Assembly (NCBI GenBank): GCA_947380295.1
Contig: CANCQK010000010.1
Coordinates: 36,519 to 100,518 of the forward strand
Direction: 5' to 3'
Source: Bdellovibrionales bacterium
GTDB lineage: Bacteria; Bdellovibrionota; UBA1018
Length of the DNA stretch: 64,000 nt
Below are positions 8,004 to 17,435 of this stretch, one piece after another (positions within the stretch are counted from its first letter, which is position 1; the number at the start of each line of letters is the position of its first letter). Position numbers and translations under genes: made by a program. Below the pieces are notes generated by a model. The model worked only from the letters and a program-made list of their open reading frames with translations, did not search any database and was not told where the DNA came from.

Positions 8004-8567
8004 ATGGGAGAACCGGCTAAAAAATTTGCAACCTACGACGATCTACTCTCAGTACCGGAGAACTTGGTGGCCGAGATTATTACCGGGGAGCTGATTACTT
8101 CACCTCGTCCAACAGCAGAACACAGTCATGCGTCATCGAGTTTAGGTGACGAAATTGTTAGTCCTTTTCAAAAAGGGAAGGGTGGTCCAGGTGGATGGTG
8201 GATTTTAGATGAACCAGAAATTCACCTGAGTGGTGACATCGTTGTTCCTGACCTTGCGGGTTGGAGACTGGATATTCACCCGAGTATCAAAGGGAGAAAA
8301 AAGTACCACGAGGTTGCTCCTCAATGGGTTTGTGAGGTCTTGTCACCCAGTACTGCAAGGACTGATCGCATAAAAAAAATGCCGATCTATCTTAGAGAAA
8401 AGGTAGATCATGTTTGGTTAATCGATCCAATCATGAAAACACTCGAAGTCTTTCAGCGAAACGAAAGTCAGTGGATTCTTCTTAATTCGTATGTAGGCCA
8501 TGAATTGATTCGTGCGGCACCATTTGATGCCGCCGCAATTGATCTGGGCTCTCTCTGGTTGGACTGA
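8004..8567 (+). CDS. Uma2-family (DUF820) putative endonuclease
   Basis: A 187-residue member of the Uma2/DUF820 family, which adopts a PD-(D/E)xK restriction-endonuclease-like fold. The expected elements are visible: an N-terminal YDDLLSVPEN...EIITGEL, then VVPDLAGWR (catalytic Asp) and WVCEVLSPSTARTDR (Glu and the S-P-S-T motif), followed by the YLREKVDHVWLIDP helix-strand. A strong GGAGGG Shine-Dalgarno lies 8 bases upstream of the ATG. These genes often spread within genomes and have no settled function. It stands alone here. Confidence 0.85.
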   Translation: MGEPAKKFATYDDLLSVPENLVAEIITGELITSPRPTAEHSHASSSLGDEIVSPFQKGKGGPGGWWILDEPEIHLSGDIVVPDLAGWRLDIHPSIKGRKKYHEVAPQWVCEVLSPSTARTDRIKKMPIYLREKVDHVWLIDPIMKTLEVFQRNESQWILLNSYVGHELIRAAPFDAAAIDLGSLWLD

Positions 8568-8591
8568 TTTTGAGCCGAGGTGGTTCGCCGC

Positions 8592-9914
8592 CTAAAACGT
8601 CGTGCCGTTGCAATCGGGAAGGGGTGCTTCGGCCAGTAGGCCAGCGTCCTCCTGGCAGTCTGCAAAATCTTTGGCTGGATCTGTGTTGATGGTGGCTTGG
8701 GGTGATGGGAGCGGCGTGAACTCAGTTCTTCCGGAGGGGAGTTTGCAGTCCCAGGCACTGTCGTCTGCAGTGGAAAATACGACATTCGGCGGACTGGTGG
8801 GCGGCATAGCAGATACAGTTTGGTTTGCTTGCTGAAGGTAGTCTGCAAATCCGGTATTAGGCTCGGGTGTAAAAGTGTTTAGCGTTTCTCCGTTCCAGCA
8901 GTTGAAAAAAGTGGCGTCTGAGGGTGTGCTCTCGTAGGCGCAACCACTCCCAATTGAAAAGAGATGAGATTTTCCGCTCGAAGGGAGGGCTTGAAAGAGT
9001 GCTGCGTTCTTTTCGGTCGCAGTGGCACTGATGAATTTTACCTCTCCAGGTGTGAATTGGAGCTGGTCTACTTGCCAGTACGAAATCGTATCCACTTCGT
9101 TCAGAGTTGAGCCTTGTTCAAATTGAGAAATGATTGTTTTCTGTCCGGTCCAATTTCCAGAACCGTTTAGGCTTCCCTGAGTCTCGATGGCACTCCTGTA
9201 AAAGTTTGAAGTCGCCTGGTGGCTGGAAGGATCTTGTAGGTTTTGCCGCACGACGCCGCGAACTAGGGCGTCTGTCGGTGCAGTCCCTGAGTAATTGATC
9301 CGTTTCGAAAGGAATCCTTTTTGTGACCCTCCCGAGCAGTTCCAGAGTCTGAGTTCTTTAATTGAGGCTTGGTCGTCCGTTAGTGTTACTTTTAATTTAT
9401 AAGTGGTGGCCTCATTGACTGACCGGGCAAGCGGCAAATAGGCGAAGTAAAGCTCTCCCGTGATTGTGTTGGGTAACATTCCGTATTTTTGCCAATTTTT
9501 GAGGTTGCAGGCTTCGTAGTCGAGATAGGCTGCTGCCTTTAGATCACGTAGTATTCTAGAACTCGTCTGACAGAGAACTCCTGAGTGATTGCCACCCGAG
9601 TTTGAGTTCGAAGAGGGATCCCACTTATAAATGGAACCCATCATGGCGAGTTCAGTGCCATTGTGTGCAGCGTTAGCTGCTTCTGTGTGAGTTGTCGTCG
9701 AACGGCTGGATATCTTTGAGTTGGGCAGAGGGGTAGCTAGGTTTTCAGCGATATCGGGTAAGTGAGAGAGGTTGGGTCTAGAGCTTCCTGTGTTGATCTG
9801 GGGAGATGGGAGTTTTAGGTTTGAACAGCTCGTGGGTAATAACAGAGCCAGCGCGGCTCCGACTAGGGTTAACGGGCGCAAGGCTTGATCTAAGTTCCGA
9901 GTGAAGGGATTCAT
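8592..9914 (-). CDS. lineage-specific lipoprotein B (paralogue of 3574-4950)
   Basis: Function unknown. I start at the ATG at 9914 (a TTG at 9950 is open but less likely); the N-terminus then has a hydrophobic stretch VGAALALLL followed by lipobox PTSC, so the mature lipoprotein is probably membrane-anchored. It shares with lipoprotein A a conserved Cys-containing GVLCQTSSRILRDL segment, the G-N-W-T-G-Q-K-T-I motif and the SIGSGC motif with a later Cys. Overall identity is modest. Two copies plus a DNA remnant in 6 kb suggest a locally expanding family. It is convergent with the Uma2 gene. Confidence 0.7.
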   Translation of the reverse strand: MNPFTRNLDQALRPLTLVGAALALLLPTSCSNLKLPSPQINTGSSRPNLSHLPDIAENLATPLPNSKISSRSTTTHTEAANAAHNGTELAMMGSIYKWDPSSNSNSGGNHSGVLCQTSSRILRDLKAAAYLDYEACNLKNWQKYGMLPNTITGELYFAYLPLARSVNEATTYKLKVTLTDDQASIKELRLWNCSGGSQKGFLSKRINYSGTAPTDALVRGVVRQNLQDPSSHQATSNFYRSAIETQGSLNGSGNWTGQKTIISQFEQGSTLNEVDTISYWQVDQLQFTPGEVKFISATATEKNAALFQALPSSGKSHLFSIGSGCAYESTPSDATFFNCWNGETLNTFTPEPNTGFADYLQQANQTVSAMPPTSPPNVVFSTADDSAWDCKLPSGRTEFTPLPSPQATINTDPAKDFADCQEDAGLLAEAPLPDCNGTTF

Positions 9915-10091
9915 ATCTTCTATTCTGAAGCTATTACTTGATAAATTCAATCAGAAATTAAGAATCTCAACGAATCAACTGGTTACTCAATGTTAAAAGT
10001 TATTTACATAGGAGTGCGATATCGCAGCTCATTCAGTCTGAAATCCAGCTCTAGCAGGCTTTTTCGCTGTGTCCTCGAAGACACCCTAACT

Positions 10092-10120
10092 TTGACTTGA
10101 AATCCGACCCCCGTTATCGT
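10092..10120 (+). promoter_or_regulatory. promoter of the isc operon
   Basis: TTGACT (10092-10097) and TATCGT (10115-10120) are separated by 17 bases, 17 bases upstream of the iscR ATG. The poor -10 and short leader are compatible with IscR autoregulation, known for this operon in other proteobacteria. I do not see a confident IscR box. Confidence 0.5.
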
Positions 10121-10137
10121 AATTAAAGGTCCTGTTT

Positions 10138-10623
10138 ATGATTAAGTTCAATCGAACCACAGAATACGGCCTGATGGCTCTTCGCCACATGAGCCGCAAG
10201 CAGTCCGCCGATTCATCCGAAATCACGAGTGCGAGAGAGATCTCAGATACTTACGGGCTGCCCTTTGAAATTACTGCTAAGACTTTGCTTAGGCTCAAAG
10301 ATAGTGGCTTGATCCAATCTGCTCAAGGAGCCAAGGGTGGCTACACTTTGATTCGTTCTTTGAATCAAGTTTCCTTCGCAGAGTTCTTAGTTTTGATGGA
10401 GGGACAGCAATCCGTGGTGTCCTGTGCAGGTCAGACTAAGAAAGATTTAGAAGGATGTGAGTACGACACCCGGTGTGAGATCAAACACGTCATGGGTCGG
10501 TTGAACGAGAGAGTAACCCGATTTTTGTCGGGGATTCAGCTGGCTGAAATTGCGAATGAGTCTTCTGACTTAGTCCACATCAGCAGCTTTAGTGAGATGA
10601 GCAACAAAGGAAGTAGTCCATGA
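10138..10623 (+). CDS. iscR: Rrf2/IscR-family [2Fe-2S] transcriptional regulator
   Basis: A 161-residue winged-helix regulator that senses Fe-S status and controls Fe-S assembly genes. The N-terminal domain ([16 protein letters not shown]) matches Rrf2 proteins, and the GAKGGYTL turn forms the wing. A three-cysteine cluster segment, [20 protein letters not shown], would ligate the [2Fe-2S] cluster; spacing between the first two cysteines is wider than in enterobacterial IscR. It is the first gene of the isc operon and overlaps iscS by 4 bases (ATGA), so the two are translationally coupled. Confidence 0.9.
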   Translation: MIKFNRTTEYGLMALRHMSRKQSADSSEITSAREISDTYGLPFEITAKTLLRLKDSGLIQSAQGAKGGYTLIRSLNQVSFAEFLVLMEGQQSVVSCAGQTKKDLEGCEYDTRCEIKHVMGRLNERVTRFLSGIQLAEIANESSDLVHISSFSEMSNKGSSP

Positions 10624-11834
10624 AATTACCGATCTATCTTGATTATCATGCCACCACGCCCGTCGATCCTGAAGTTCTTCAGGCAATGATCCCCTTTTTT
10701 ACCGAGGTTTTCGGAAATGCGGCGAGCAGAAACCATGAGTATGGCTGGACTGCTGAAGCTGCTGTCGAAAAGGCCAGGCAGCAGGTTGCCAAACTGATTG
10801 GTGCAAGTGAAAAGGAAATGATTTTTACCAGCGGCGCTACTGAGGGCAACAACCTTGCAATTCAAGGGGTCGCTGAGATGTACAAGGAAAAAGGTAACCA
10901 TATCATTACCTCCTGCATCGAGCATAAAGCCGTATTGGATACCTGCCACGCGCTTGAGGAAAAAGGATTTGCTGTGACCTACCTGCCAGTGGATCACTAT
11001 GGGCAGGTGAGTGCTGAATCGGTTCGCAATGCAATTACCCCTCAGACTATTCTGGTTTCGATCATGGCTGCCAATAACGAGATTGGCACCATCAATCCAC
11101 TTCGCGAAATTGGAGCTGTTTGTAAAGAAAAGGGCGTGCTTTTTCACACTGATGCAGTGCAAGCCGTTGGCAAAATCCCCATGAATGTTGAGGAAATGGG
11201 AATCGACTTATTGTCCATGACTGCACATAAAATTTATGGTCCAAAAGGGATCGGTGCCCTGTACGTACGCCGAAAAAACCCACGCGTACGCCTCGCTGCG
11301 ATCGTGCATGGCGGGGGTCACGAGCGTGGGATGCGTTCGGGCACTCTGAATGTTCCTGGAATTGTGGGTTTTGGAAAAGCGATTGAAGTTGCGGGCCGTG
11401 TCATGAGCGATGAAAGCTCACGTATCAAACGTCTCCGCGACTTGCTCTGGGATCGAATTCGCTCTGAATTAGACGAGGTTTTCCTGAATGGACATCCTAC
11501 AGAGCATCTCCCTGGTAACTTAAACGTGAGCTTCGCCTACGTCGAGGGAGAGTCCTTGATGATGGGAATGAAAGAGCTCGCTGTATCGAGCGGGTCTGCT
11601 TGTACTTCGGCAAGTCTTGAACCTTCATATGTTCTGAAAAATATTGGCGTGGGCGAAGATTTGGCTCATACCAGTATTCGATTTGGATTGGGTCGATTCA
11701 CTACCGAAGAGGAAGTCGACTTCGCTGCTGAGAAAGTGATTAGCACGGTTAGAAAACTCAGAGATCTTTCGCCTCTTTACGAAATGGCAAAAGAGGGAAT
11801 TGATCTCAAATCTGTGAACTGGACAGGGCACTAG
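10620..11834 (+). CDS. iscS: cysteine desulfurase IscS
   Basis: PLP-dependent enzyme that removes sulphur from cysteine and passes it as a persulphide to IscU. 404 residues, as in typical IscS. The N-terminus [15 protein letters not shown], the PLP-binding lysine in [13 protein letters not shown], and the persulphide loop [16 protein letters not shown] with the active-site cysteine are all present. The loop form is that of group I (IscS/NifS) enzymes, not SufS. It overlaps iscR by 4 bases and is followed 28 bases later by iscU. Confidence 0.96.
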   Translation: MKLPIYLDYHATTPVDPEVLQAMIPFFTEVFGNAASRNHEYGWTAEAAVEKARQQVAKLIGASEKEMIFTSGATEGNNLAIQGVAEMYKEKGNHIITSCIEHKAVLDTCHALEEKGFAVTYLPVDHYGQVSAESVRNAITPQTILVSIMAANNEIGTINPLREIGAVCKEKGVLFHTDAVQAVGKIPMNVEEMGIDLLSMTAHKIYGPKGIGALYVRRKNPRVRLAAIVHGGGHERGMRSGTLNVPGIVGFGKAIEVAGRVMSDESSRIKRLRDLLWDRIRSELDEVFLNGHPTEHLPGNLNVSFAYVEGESLMMGMKELAVSSGSACTSASLEPSYVLKNIGVGEDLAHTSIRFGLGRFTTEEEVDFAAEKVISTVRKLRDLSPLYEMAKEGIDLKSVNWTGH

Positions 11835-11862
11835 ACCCACTCGTTGAATAAGGAGACTGATT

Positions 11863-12264
11863 ATGGCCTATAATACAAAAGTAATCGATCATTACGAAAA
11901 TCCCCGAAACGTGGGTTCTTTGGACAAGAACTCTAAAAACGTTGGAACCGGCTTGGTCGGCGCACCGGAGTGTGGTGACGTGATGAAGCTCCAGATCGAA
12001 ATCGACGAAAAAACTCACGTCATCAAGGATGCTAAATTTAAGACCTTTGGTTGCGGGAGTGCAATTGCGAGTTCATCACTGGCTACCGAATGGGTCAAAG
12101 GCAAGACCATTGAGCAGGCGCTGGCGATTAAGAACACTGAAATTGTGAAGGAACTTTCTCTTCCTCCGATTAAGATTCACTGTTCGGTTTTGGCAGAAGA
12201 CGCCATTAAAGCCGCCATTCAAGATTACGTGAAGAAGCACGAAGGAGAGGAGAAGACTGCATGA
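11863..12264 (+). CDS. iscU: Fe-S cluster scaffold IscU
   Basis: Scaffold on which clusters are built before chaperone-driven transfer. 133 residues, normal length. The three ligand cysteines are visible in GAPECGDVMK, TFGCGSAIASS and IHCSVLAEDAIKAA, with the aspartate after the first cysteine. The LPPIK motif recognised by the HscA chaperone (canonical LPPVK) precedes the third cysteine, consistent with hscBA downstream. An AAGGAGA Shine-Dalgarno precedes the ATG. It overlaps iscA by 4 bases. Confidence 0.96.
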   Translation: MAYNTKVIDHYENPRNVGSLDKNSKNVGTGLVGAPECGDVMKLQIEIDEKTHVIKDAKFKTFGCGSAIASSSLATEWVKGKTIEQALAIKNTEIVKELSLPPIKIHCSVLAEDAIKAAIQDYVKKHEGEEKTA

Positions 12265-12596
12265 GCGAGATCCAAATTACAGAAAAGGCAGTGAGCGAAA
12301 TCAAACGCATTCAGTCGAGCGATGCTACAGCAACGAACTCGATGTTGCGTGTGATGGTCGTGGGCGGTGGTTGTTCTGGGATGAGTTATAAACTCGGATT
12401 TGACAACCAACCTGCTGCCGCAAATGACAAGGTATTTGAGAAGGACGGCATCAAGGTGGTTTGCGATGCTAAGTCGTTTCTTTTTATCTCGGGCACTGAG
12501 CTTGATTTTACCGATGGTTTGAATGGGACTGGTTTTGTCTTTAATAATCCCAACGCAAAACGCACCTGTGGATGTGGAAACAGTTTCTCAGCCTAA
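12261..12596 (+). CDS. iscA: A-type Fe-S carrier IscA
   Basis: A 111-residue HesB/IscA-fold carrier that delivers clusters to target apoproteins. The three invariant cysteines are present, one in VGGGCSGMSYKLGF and two in the C-terminal RTCGCGNSFSA. Its start overlaps the iscU stop (ATGA). The hscB frame begins inside its last codons, so translation of the two is likely coupled. Confidence 0.94.
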   Translation: MSEIQITEKAVSEIKRIQSSDATATNSMLRVMVVGGGCSGMSYKLGFDNQPAAANDKVFEKDGIKVVCDAKSFLFISGTELDFTDGLNGTGFVFNNPNAKRTCGCGNSFSA

Positions 12597-13272
12597 TCAG
12601 AGTTCTTGCTCGGAATGCGGACGAAAGCTGGAAGGCTATTTAGCCAATCATCTTTGTTCAACATGCCAAGCTCCTCAGCCCCTCAGAGAAGGGGAGTCCT
12701 ATTTTCACGCCTTTGATTTGCCAATGAAGTTTGGACTGGATGTAGCCCTGGTTCAAAAGCGCTTTTACGAGATTTCGCGAGAGTTGCATCCAGATCGATT
12801 TGTATCGTCGTCTGTTGATTATCGGGCTAGATCGATGGCTCGGATGAGCTTTCTAAATCAGGCCTTTCAAGCCTTGAGAAATTCTTCAGCTTTGCGGGAG
12901 TATATCCTCAAGCTCCATGGCTTGCGCGCCTCGGGTATTGAAATGAGAGCTGAGGGGCGTCAGCTGCAAAAAGCTGCTATGCCGATTGAACTTGCAGAGT
13001 CCTGGTTTGAGCTTCAGGAAGCAGTCCTTGATGATCCTGGCCAAGCTGGTGTCAGAGTGATTGAGTTCGAAGCTGAACTCGCTCGACTCAAAACTCAGGG
13101 TGAAATTCGCTTGAAAGCTTTAGAAGCTCAGTTTGATCGACTCCCAAAAGATGCTGAGACCGAAATCCTCGCGATTTTGAGTCAGATGGATGTAGAACTT
13201 CAGCGCCAAAATTATTTTAGATCGATTGAAAAAGACGTAGAACGGATGAAAAGAAATGTCAGTTCAGTTTGA
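12568..13272 (+). CDS. hscB: co-chaperone HscB with N-terminal zinc-ribbon-like motif
   Basis: J-domain co-chaperone that brings IscU to HscA and stimulates its ATPase. The J-domain holds ELHPDRF with the HPD motif, and the C-terminal three-helix IscU-binding domain follows. Before the J-domain lie two CxxC pairs, CSECGRK...LCSTCQ, a zinc-binding element known from eukaryotic HSCB but absent from E. coli HscB. The frame is open from 12523. No start has a good Shine-Dalgarno, and I pick the GTG at 12568 as a compromise, so the 5' end is uncertain. It overlaps hscA by 17 bases. Confidence 0.85.
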   Translation: MDVETVSQPNQSSCSECGRKLEGYLANHLCSTCQAPQPLREGESYFHAFDLPMKFGLDVALVQKRFYEISRELHPDRFVSSSVDYRARSMARMSFLNQAFQALRNSSALREYILKLHGLRASGIEMRAEGRQLQKAAMPIELAESWFELQEAVLDDPGQAGVRVIEFEAELARLKTQGEIRLKALEAQFDRLPKDAETEILAILSQMDVELQRQNYFRSIEKDVERMKRNVSSV

Positions 13273-15085
13273 ATCCAGTCAGAAAAAGGGTCCGATCGTA
13301 GGGATTGATCTTGGAACCACGAATAGCTTAGTGGCCATTGTTGAAAATGGTGTCCCCCGAGTATTAAGGGCAAAAGACGGTCAGTCTTTGATCCCTTCTG
13401 TGGTGTCCTTCGCGGATCAAAAGCACCCCGTGGTTGGCTCAGAAGCGAAGCGCAACAAAGTCATGGATGCCCAACATACCGTATTTTCTGCAAAGAGATT
13501 GCTGGGCCGTGGGTTTGAGGACCTTAAGCCTATTTTGAGCTCCTTGCCTTATTCGTTGGTTGAAGATTCCGCTGCTGGTCTGGTGAAAGTCCAAGTGGGT
13601 GAAGGCAGGTATTCTGCAGTTGAGATTTCGGCGCTGATTTTGCGTGAAGTTAAAAAGAGGGCAGAAGAAGCCCTCAATTGCCCAGTCACTCAAGCCGTAC
13701 TTACTGTTCCTGCTTACTTCAACGATGCTCAGCGGCAAGCGACCCGAACTGCAGGGCGCTTAGCAGGCCTGGATGTACTTAGAATTGTGAACGAACCGAC
13801 CGCAGCTTCCCTGGCCTACGGTTTGGACAAAAAGCGTCAGGGGCTGATCGCTGTTTATGATCTCGGGGGTGGGACTTTTGATGTCTCAATTCTCAAGCTC
13901 CAGGATGGGATTTTTGAGGTTTTGGCAACTCAAGGAGACACCCAGCTCGGGGGCGACGATTTAGACCAGGCCGTAGCTTCAGTCGCAGCTTTAGAGATTT
14001 CCAAAGTTTTTGGCATAGATATCTATGCAGATGTTCAACTCCACGCTTCTCTTTTAGAGGCAGCTGAGTCAGTTAAAGTTGCCCTTTCAACTCAGGCTGA
14101 AGCTGTTTTGGAGCTTAAATTGGGCGATCAAGTTTACAGCAGGGCTTGGACCCAGTCTGAGTTTGAGGCTCTCGTCAGGCCTATCTTAGACCGAACGGAG
14201 GAGCCTTGCTTGAGAGCACTTCAGGATGCTGGATTGAAGCCCAGCGAGTTGTCTGACGTTGTGCTCGTCGGCGGTCCTTCTCGACTTAAGATTGTCCAAG
14301 ATACGGCTCGGAAAATTTTCGGCAAAGAGCCCAATGCCTCAGTCCATCCGGACGAAGTCGTTGCGGAGGGCGCGGCGATTCAGGCTGATATCTTGGCTGG
14401 GAATAATCGTGATCTCCTGCTTCTTGATGTCGTTCCATTGTCCCTGGGTCTTGAGACCTACGGCGGATTGATGTCTACCTTGATTCATCGAAATACTCGC
14501 ATTCCTACCGTGGCTCGTGAAGTGTATACGACCTTCGTGGAGAACCAAACTGCCGTAGATATTCACGTTCTTCAAGGAGAACGAGAGCGGGTCGAAGAAA
14601 ATCGGAGCTTGGCTCGTTTCAAATTAGGCGGCATTCAGCCGGCCTCTGCAGGGATTCCGCGGGTTGAGGTGACTTTTTTAATCGATGCTGATGGAATTCT
14701 TCAAGTGGCGGCTAAAGATCTGAGAACCGGGCAAGAGCAGTCGGTCGAAGTGCGACCTACCCATGGTTTAACTGATTCTGAAGTTGAAAAGATGCTGATC
14801 AATAGTTTAGAAAATGTTGAGGCCGATGAAGCCTATAAAAAATTAGTTGAAGCTCGAAACAAAGGTGAGCCAGTCGTTCGAGCCGTGGAGAAAAGCTGGG
14901 AGCAAGCTCAGGCTTTGCTCCCTCCTGAGGAGTACCAAGAAGTGCAGAATAAGCTTGAGGCCCTTCGTACTGCTTTGAAAGGGGAGGCGGTAGCTGCTAT
15001 CTATGATGCCACCTCAGACTTGAATCGTGTCACGGTTCGCTTAGCTGAGTTATTGATTCGGGATTCACTCAAAGAAATGAGATAG
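13256..15085 (+). CDS. hscA: Hsp70-type chaperone HscA
   Basis: Specialised DnaK-family chaperone that drives cluster release from IscU. 609 residues, shorter than DnaK as is normal for HscA. The nucleotide domain shows GIDLGTTNSLVA, the VYDLGGGTFDVSIL phosphate loop, VVLVGGPSRL and the linker DVVPLSLGLET. The substrate domain follows with VEENRSLARFKLGGI. It overlaps hscB by 17 bases, and fdx starts 3 bases after its stop. Confidence 0.94.
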   Translation: MSVQFESSQKKGPIVGIDLGTTNSLVAIVENGVPRVLRAKDGQSLIPSVVSFADQKHPVVGSEAKRNKVMDAQHTVFSAKRLLGRGFEDLKPILSSLPYSLVEDSAAGLVKVQVGEGRYSAVEISALILREVKKRAEEALNCPVTQAVLTVPAYFNDAQRQATRTAGRLAGLDVLRIVNEPTAASLAYGLDKKRQGLIAVYDLGGGTFDVSILKLQDGIFEVLATQGDTQLGGDDLDQAVASVAALEISKVFGIDIYADVQLHASLLEAAESVKVALSTQAEAVLELKLGDQVYSRAWTQSEFEALVRPILDRTEEPCLRALQDAGLKPSELSDVVLVGGPSRLKIVQDTARKIFGKEPNASVHPDEVVAEGAAIQADILAGNNRDLLLLDVVPLSLGLETYGGLMSTLIHRNTRIPTVAREVYTTFVENQTAVDIHVLQGERERVEENRSLARFKLGGIQPASAGIPRVEVTFLIDADGILQVAAKDLRTGQEQSVEVRPTHGLTDSEVEKMLINSLENVEADEAYKKLVEARNKGEPVVRAVEKSWEQAQALLPPEEYQEVQNKLEALRTALKGEAVAAIYDATSDLNRVTVRLAELLIRDSLKEMR

Positions 15086-15088
15086 ACT

Positions 15089-15388
15089 ATGCCAAAAGTA
15101 ACGTTTATGCCGATGAATACGACCTTCGAAGCCAAGAAGGACCAAAGCATCTTAGATATTGCCCTCGATCATCATGTTCCACTTCAGCATGCGTGCGGTG
15201 GATTTTGTGCCTGCACCACGTGTCATATTATTGTCAAAAGTGGCGCATCTGCCCTGTCCCCTATGGAAGACGAGGAGCAGGAGCGGCTTGAGAGAATGGG
15301 GATTCTGGACGACTATTCTCGGTTAAGCTGCCAGTCTAAAGTTCATGGAGATGTAGTTGTCGAAGTCGTGAATATCGATGATCATTAA
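15089..15388 (+). CDS. fdx: [2Fe-2S] ferredoxin of the isc system
   Basis: A 99-residue adrenodoxin-type ferredoxin that supplies electrons for cluster assembly. The ligands are seen in HACGGFCACTTCH (C-x5-C-x2-C pattern) and in the later SCQSK. It begins 3 bases after hscA and is followed 3 bases later by the solute-binding protein gene, so it lies in the middle of the transcription unit. Confidence 0.94.
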   Translation: MPKVTFMPMNTTFEAKKDQSILDIALDHHVPLQHACGGFCACTTCHIIVKSGASALSPMEDEEQERLERMGILDDYSRLSCQSKVHGDVVVEVVNIDDH

Positions 15389-15391
15389 GGA

Positions 15392-17035
15392 ATGATATCG
15401 AACTTCCGACGGATTTCGTGGGCTCATCAGTTAGGCGCAGGATTGGGTCTACTTTGGACCATAAGCCTTTTGAGCTGTTTCTCTCAAGTCAAAGCGGCCC
15501 CCGCTCCTGTTCCGAAGGGTCGGAACTCAAAAATGGCTCTGCGAGAACCGAGTGAGTACGTTGGGAGAAAGTTCTCGTTCCGGATCCGAGGCGAGCCCGA
15601 AACTCTCGATTGGAATCGGGCTCATACCCCAGTCGAGGCAGCTCTGCTGATGAACCTCATGGAGGGCTTGGTCTCGATTGATAGTCAGCTCAGGGTCACT
15701 CCAGCCTTGGCCGAGAGTTGGCGGCTTTCGTCGGATCACAAGACTTATACCTTTAAACTTCGACCCGGTGTTTTCTGGTCCGATGGCGTTGAGCTGAAGG
15801 CGAAAGATTTCGTTTACAGCTGGAAACGGTTGCTTTCACCCCTGACCGCTGCAGCCTACTCTTATTTTCTTTTTGATATCGATGGGGCCCATGAATTTCA
15901 TGACGGTAGATATCAGAGCTTTGAGCAGGTGGGAGTCAAAGCCCTCGATGATCATACTCTCGAAGTTCGGCTGGTTAAACCCTTAGCTCACTGGATTACA
16001 ATCCCAGCCTTTTGGGTGACCTTTCCTATGCGACAGGACGTGGTTGAGTCCAATGGAATTGGATGGGACACTCCTGGACGGATGGTGAACCTCGGACCTT
16101 ATTCTCTCGTGGCACACGAGTTCGGTTCAAAAATCGTGCTGAAGGCTAATCCTCGCTACTACGGCGAGCACGGAAATGTCGATACCGTGATTGCTGAAAT
16201 GATCAGTGACGATTCAGAAGCTTTGGTCAAGTTTCAAGCAGGACGGCTTGATTTTCTCACTGATATTTCTAGCATTGAATTAAAAAAATCAAAAAAAAGT
16301 ACAGACTTTAAGACCTTTAGTCTTCTCAAAACCGCCTACCTAGGATTTGCCATCGATAAGTACCCCCTCTCTGATCTCAAGTTGAGAAAGGCAATTGCCA
16401 TGTCTCTCGATCGAAGTCAGTTAGGTGGGTTGAAAAAGGCAGCGACGTCCTATGTGCCTCCAGGGATGCTGGGATATTCTCAAGACATAGGTATCAAATT
16501 TGATCCTACCCAAGCCCGTAAGCTTCTCCAATCTTCTGGGCTTGATTTGTCTCGCTCACTGAATATTGAATATAGTCTCCCTAATTGGGATAAGGCTATG
16601 GACACTGCTCGTTGGATTCAAGATCAGCTCAAAAAGAATTTGGGCATCATGGTTACGCTTAATCCGCAGGAGAATAAAACGTTTCGCAATCAACTTGCAC
16701 TCCACGAAGCTCCACTTTTTTACGCAACTTGGACGGCTGACTATCCTGATCCAGATAATTTTTTATCAGTTTTTCTGAGTAACTCGGGAAATAATTTTAC
16801 TGCCTGGAAAAATGACCAGTTCGATGCGTCGGTGGAAAGAGCTCGGATTGAGTTTGATCTGAAACGGAGAGAAAAGATCTATTTTGATCTCCAAAGAATG
16901 ATCCAGGAGCAAAACGTAGTGATGATCCCACTTTACTATGAACCAAACTTGGCATTGGTCAGTGCTCGTGCTAAAAACGTGCAGTTGAATCCACTTGATT
17001 TTCTCTACCTGAGGAGCGTCCATGTTATCCCTTAA
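15392..17035 (+). CDS. ABC-type oligopeptide-binding protein (OppA/SBP_bac_5 family)
   Basis: A 547-residue extracytoplasmic solute-binding protein. The signal peptide (GAGLGLLWTISLLSCFS) has a possible lipobox LLSC, so it may be lipid-anchored. The family signature is clear: LDWNRAHTPVEAALLMNLMEGL, then TYTFKLRPGVFWSDG, KDFVYSWKRLLSP and the C-terminal YYEPNLALVS. It likely binds peptides or similar ligands in the periplasm. No permease or ATPase genes accompany it, so it must borrow a transporter or act alone. It sits in the isc operon (3 bases after fdx) and overlaps the next gene by 14 bases, an unusual position. Confidence 0.9.
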   Translation: MISNFRRISWAHQLGAGLGLLWTISLLSCFSQVKAAPAPVPKGRNSKMALREPSEYVGRKFSFRIRGEPETLDWNRAHTPVEAALLMNLMEGLVSIDSQLRVTPALAESWRLSSDHKTYTFKLRPGVFWSDGVELKAKDFVYSWKRLLSPLTAAAYSYFLFDIDGAHEFHDGRYQSFEQVGVKALDDHTLEVRLVKPLAHWITIPAFWVTFPMRQDVVESNGIGWDTPGRMVNLGPYSLVAHEFGSKIVLKANPRYYGEHGNVDTVIAEMISDDSEALVKFQAGRLDFLTDISSIELKKSKKSTDFKTFSLLKTAYLGFAIDKYPLSDLKLRKAIAMSLDRSQLGGLKKAATSYVPPGMLGYSQDIGIKFDPTQARKLLQSSGLDLSRSLNIEYSLPNWDKAMDTARWIQDQLKKNLGIMVTLNPQENKTFRNQLALHEAPLFYATWTADYPDPDNFLSVFLSNSGNNFTAWKNDQFDASVERARIEFDLKRREKIYFDLQRMIQEQNVVMIPLYYEPNLALVSARAKNVQLNPLDFLYLRSVHVIP

Positions 17036-17432
17036 AAGCGAAGTTGGTAAGGATGTAGGACCGTATCAGGAGGACGTTACTGCTGATCGTATCCTCAATT
17101 TTTGTAGAGCTATCGGGGCGACTGATTCCCATCAGGCGCCTCCGACGTTTCTGACTGTTTTTAGAAAAGCGGAATTTGAGCTTTTTAATCAGCTTGGCTT
17201 TGATCTTTCGCAGGTCCTCCATGCTGAACAGGAATATGAGTATGAGGGTATTATCTTAGCCGGTGATCGGGTTGAATTTAAGACTGCCCTGACTCATGTT
17301 TTGGAAAAGCAAAGTACGAAGTCCTTTATGCAGTTTCTGACCTTCGAGACTGAATTTCATTCCGAACGAAACACGAATCGATTGCAGATTGGAAAATCAA
17401 AAACCACAGTCGTGATCCGAGGGAGTATCTAG
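17022..17432 (+). CDS. FAS1-type/MaoC N-terminal hot-dog dehydratase subunit
   Basis: A 136-residue hot-dog protein of the MaoC_dehydrat_N (FAS1_DH) type. Recognisable features are the N-terminal PYQEDVTADRILNFCRAIGA, the QAPPTFLTVF loop and the EQEYEYEGIILAGDRVEF strand region. It lacks the D-x4-H catalytic pair and so would be the non-catalytic partner of the adjacent MaoC protein. Together they resemble the HadAB-like two-subunit 3-hydroxyacyl-thioester dehydratases. It overlaps oppA by 14 bases, and the second subunit starts 3 bases after its stop. Confidence 0.85.
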   Translation: MLSLKSEVGKDVGPYQEDVTADRILNFCRAIGATDSHQAPPTFLTVFRKAEFELFNQLGFDLSQVLHAEQEYEYEGIILAGDRVEFKTALTHVLEKQSTKSFMQFLTFETEFHSERNTNRLQIGKSKTTVVIRGSI

Positions 17433-17435
17433 ATC

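Noticed and set aside
8570..8595. Possible terminator hairpin between the Uma2 gene and lipoprotein B
   Set aside because: The stem is about six pairs with a TTCG loop but lacks a clear T-run on either strand at the right place.
10015..10026. 12-base palindrome TGCGATATCGCA upstream of iscR
   Set aside because: It lies about 80 bases before the predicted promoter, does not resemble known IscR sites, and is short enough to occur by chance.
10626..11162. Minus-strand frame of 178 codons
   Set aside because: Antisense to iscS with no family match.
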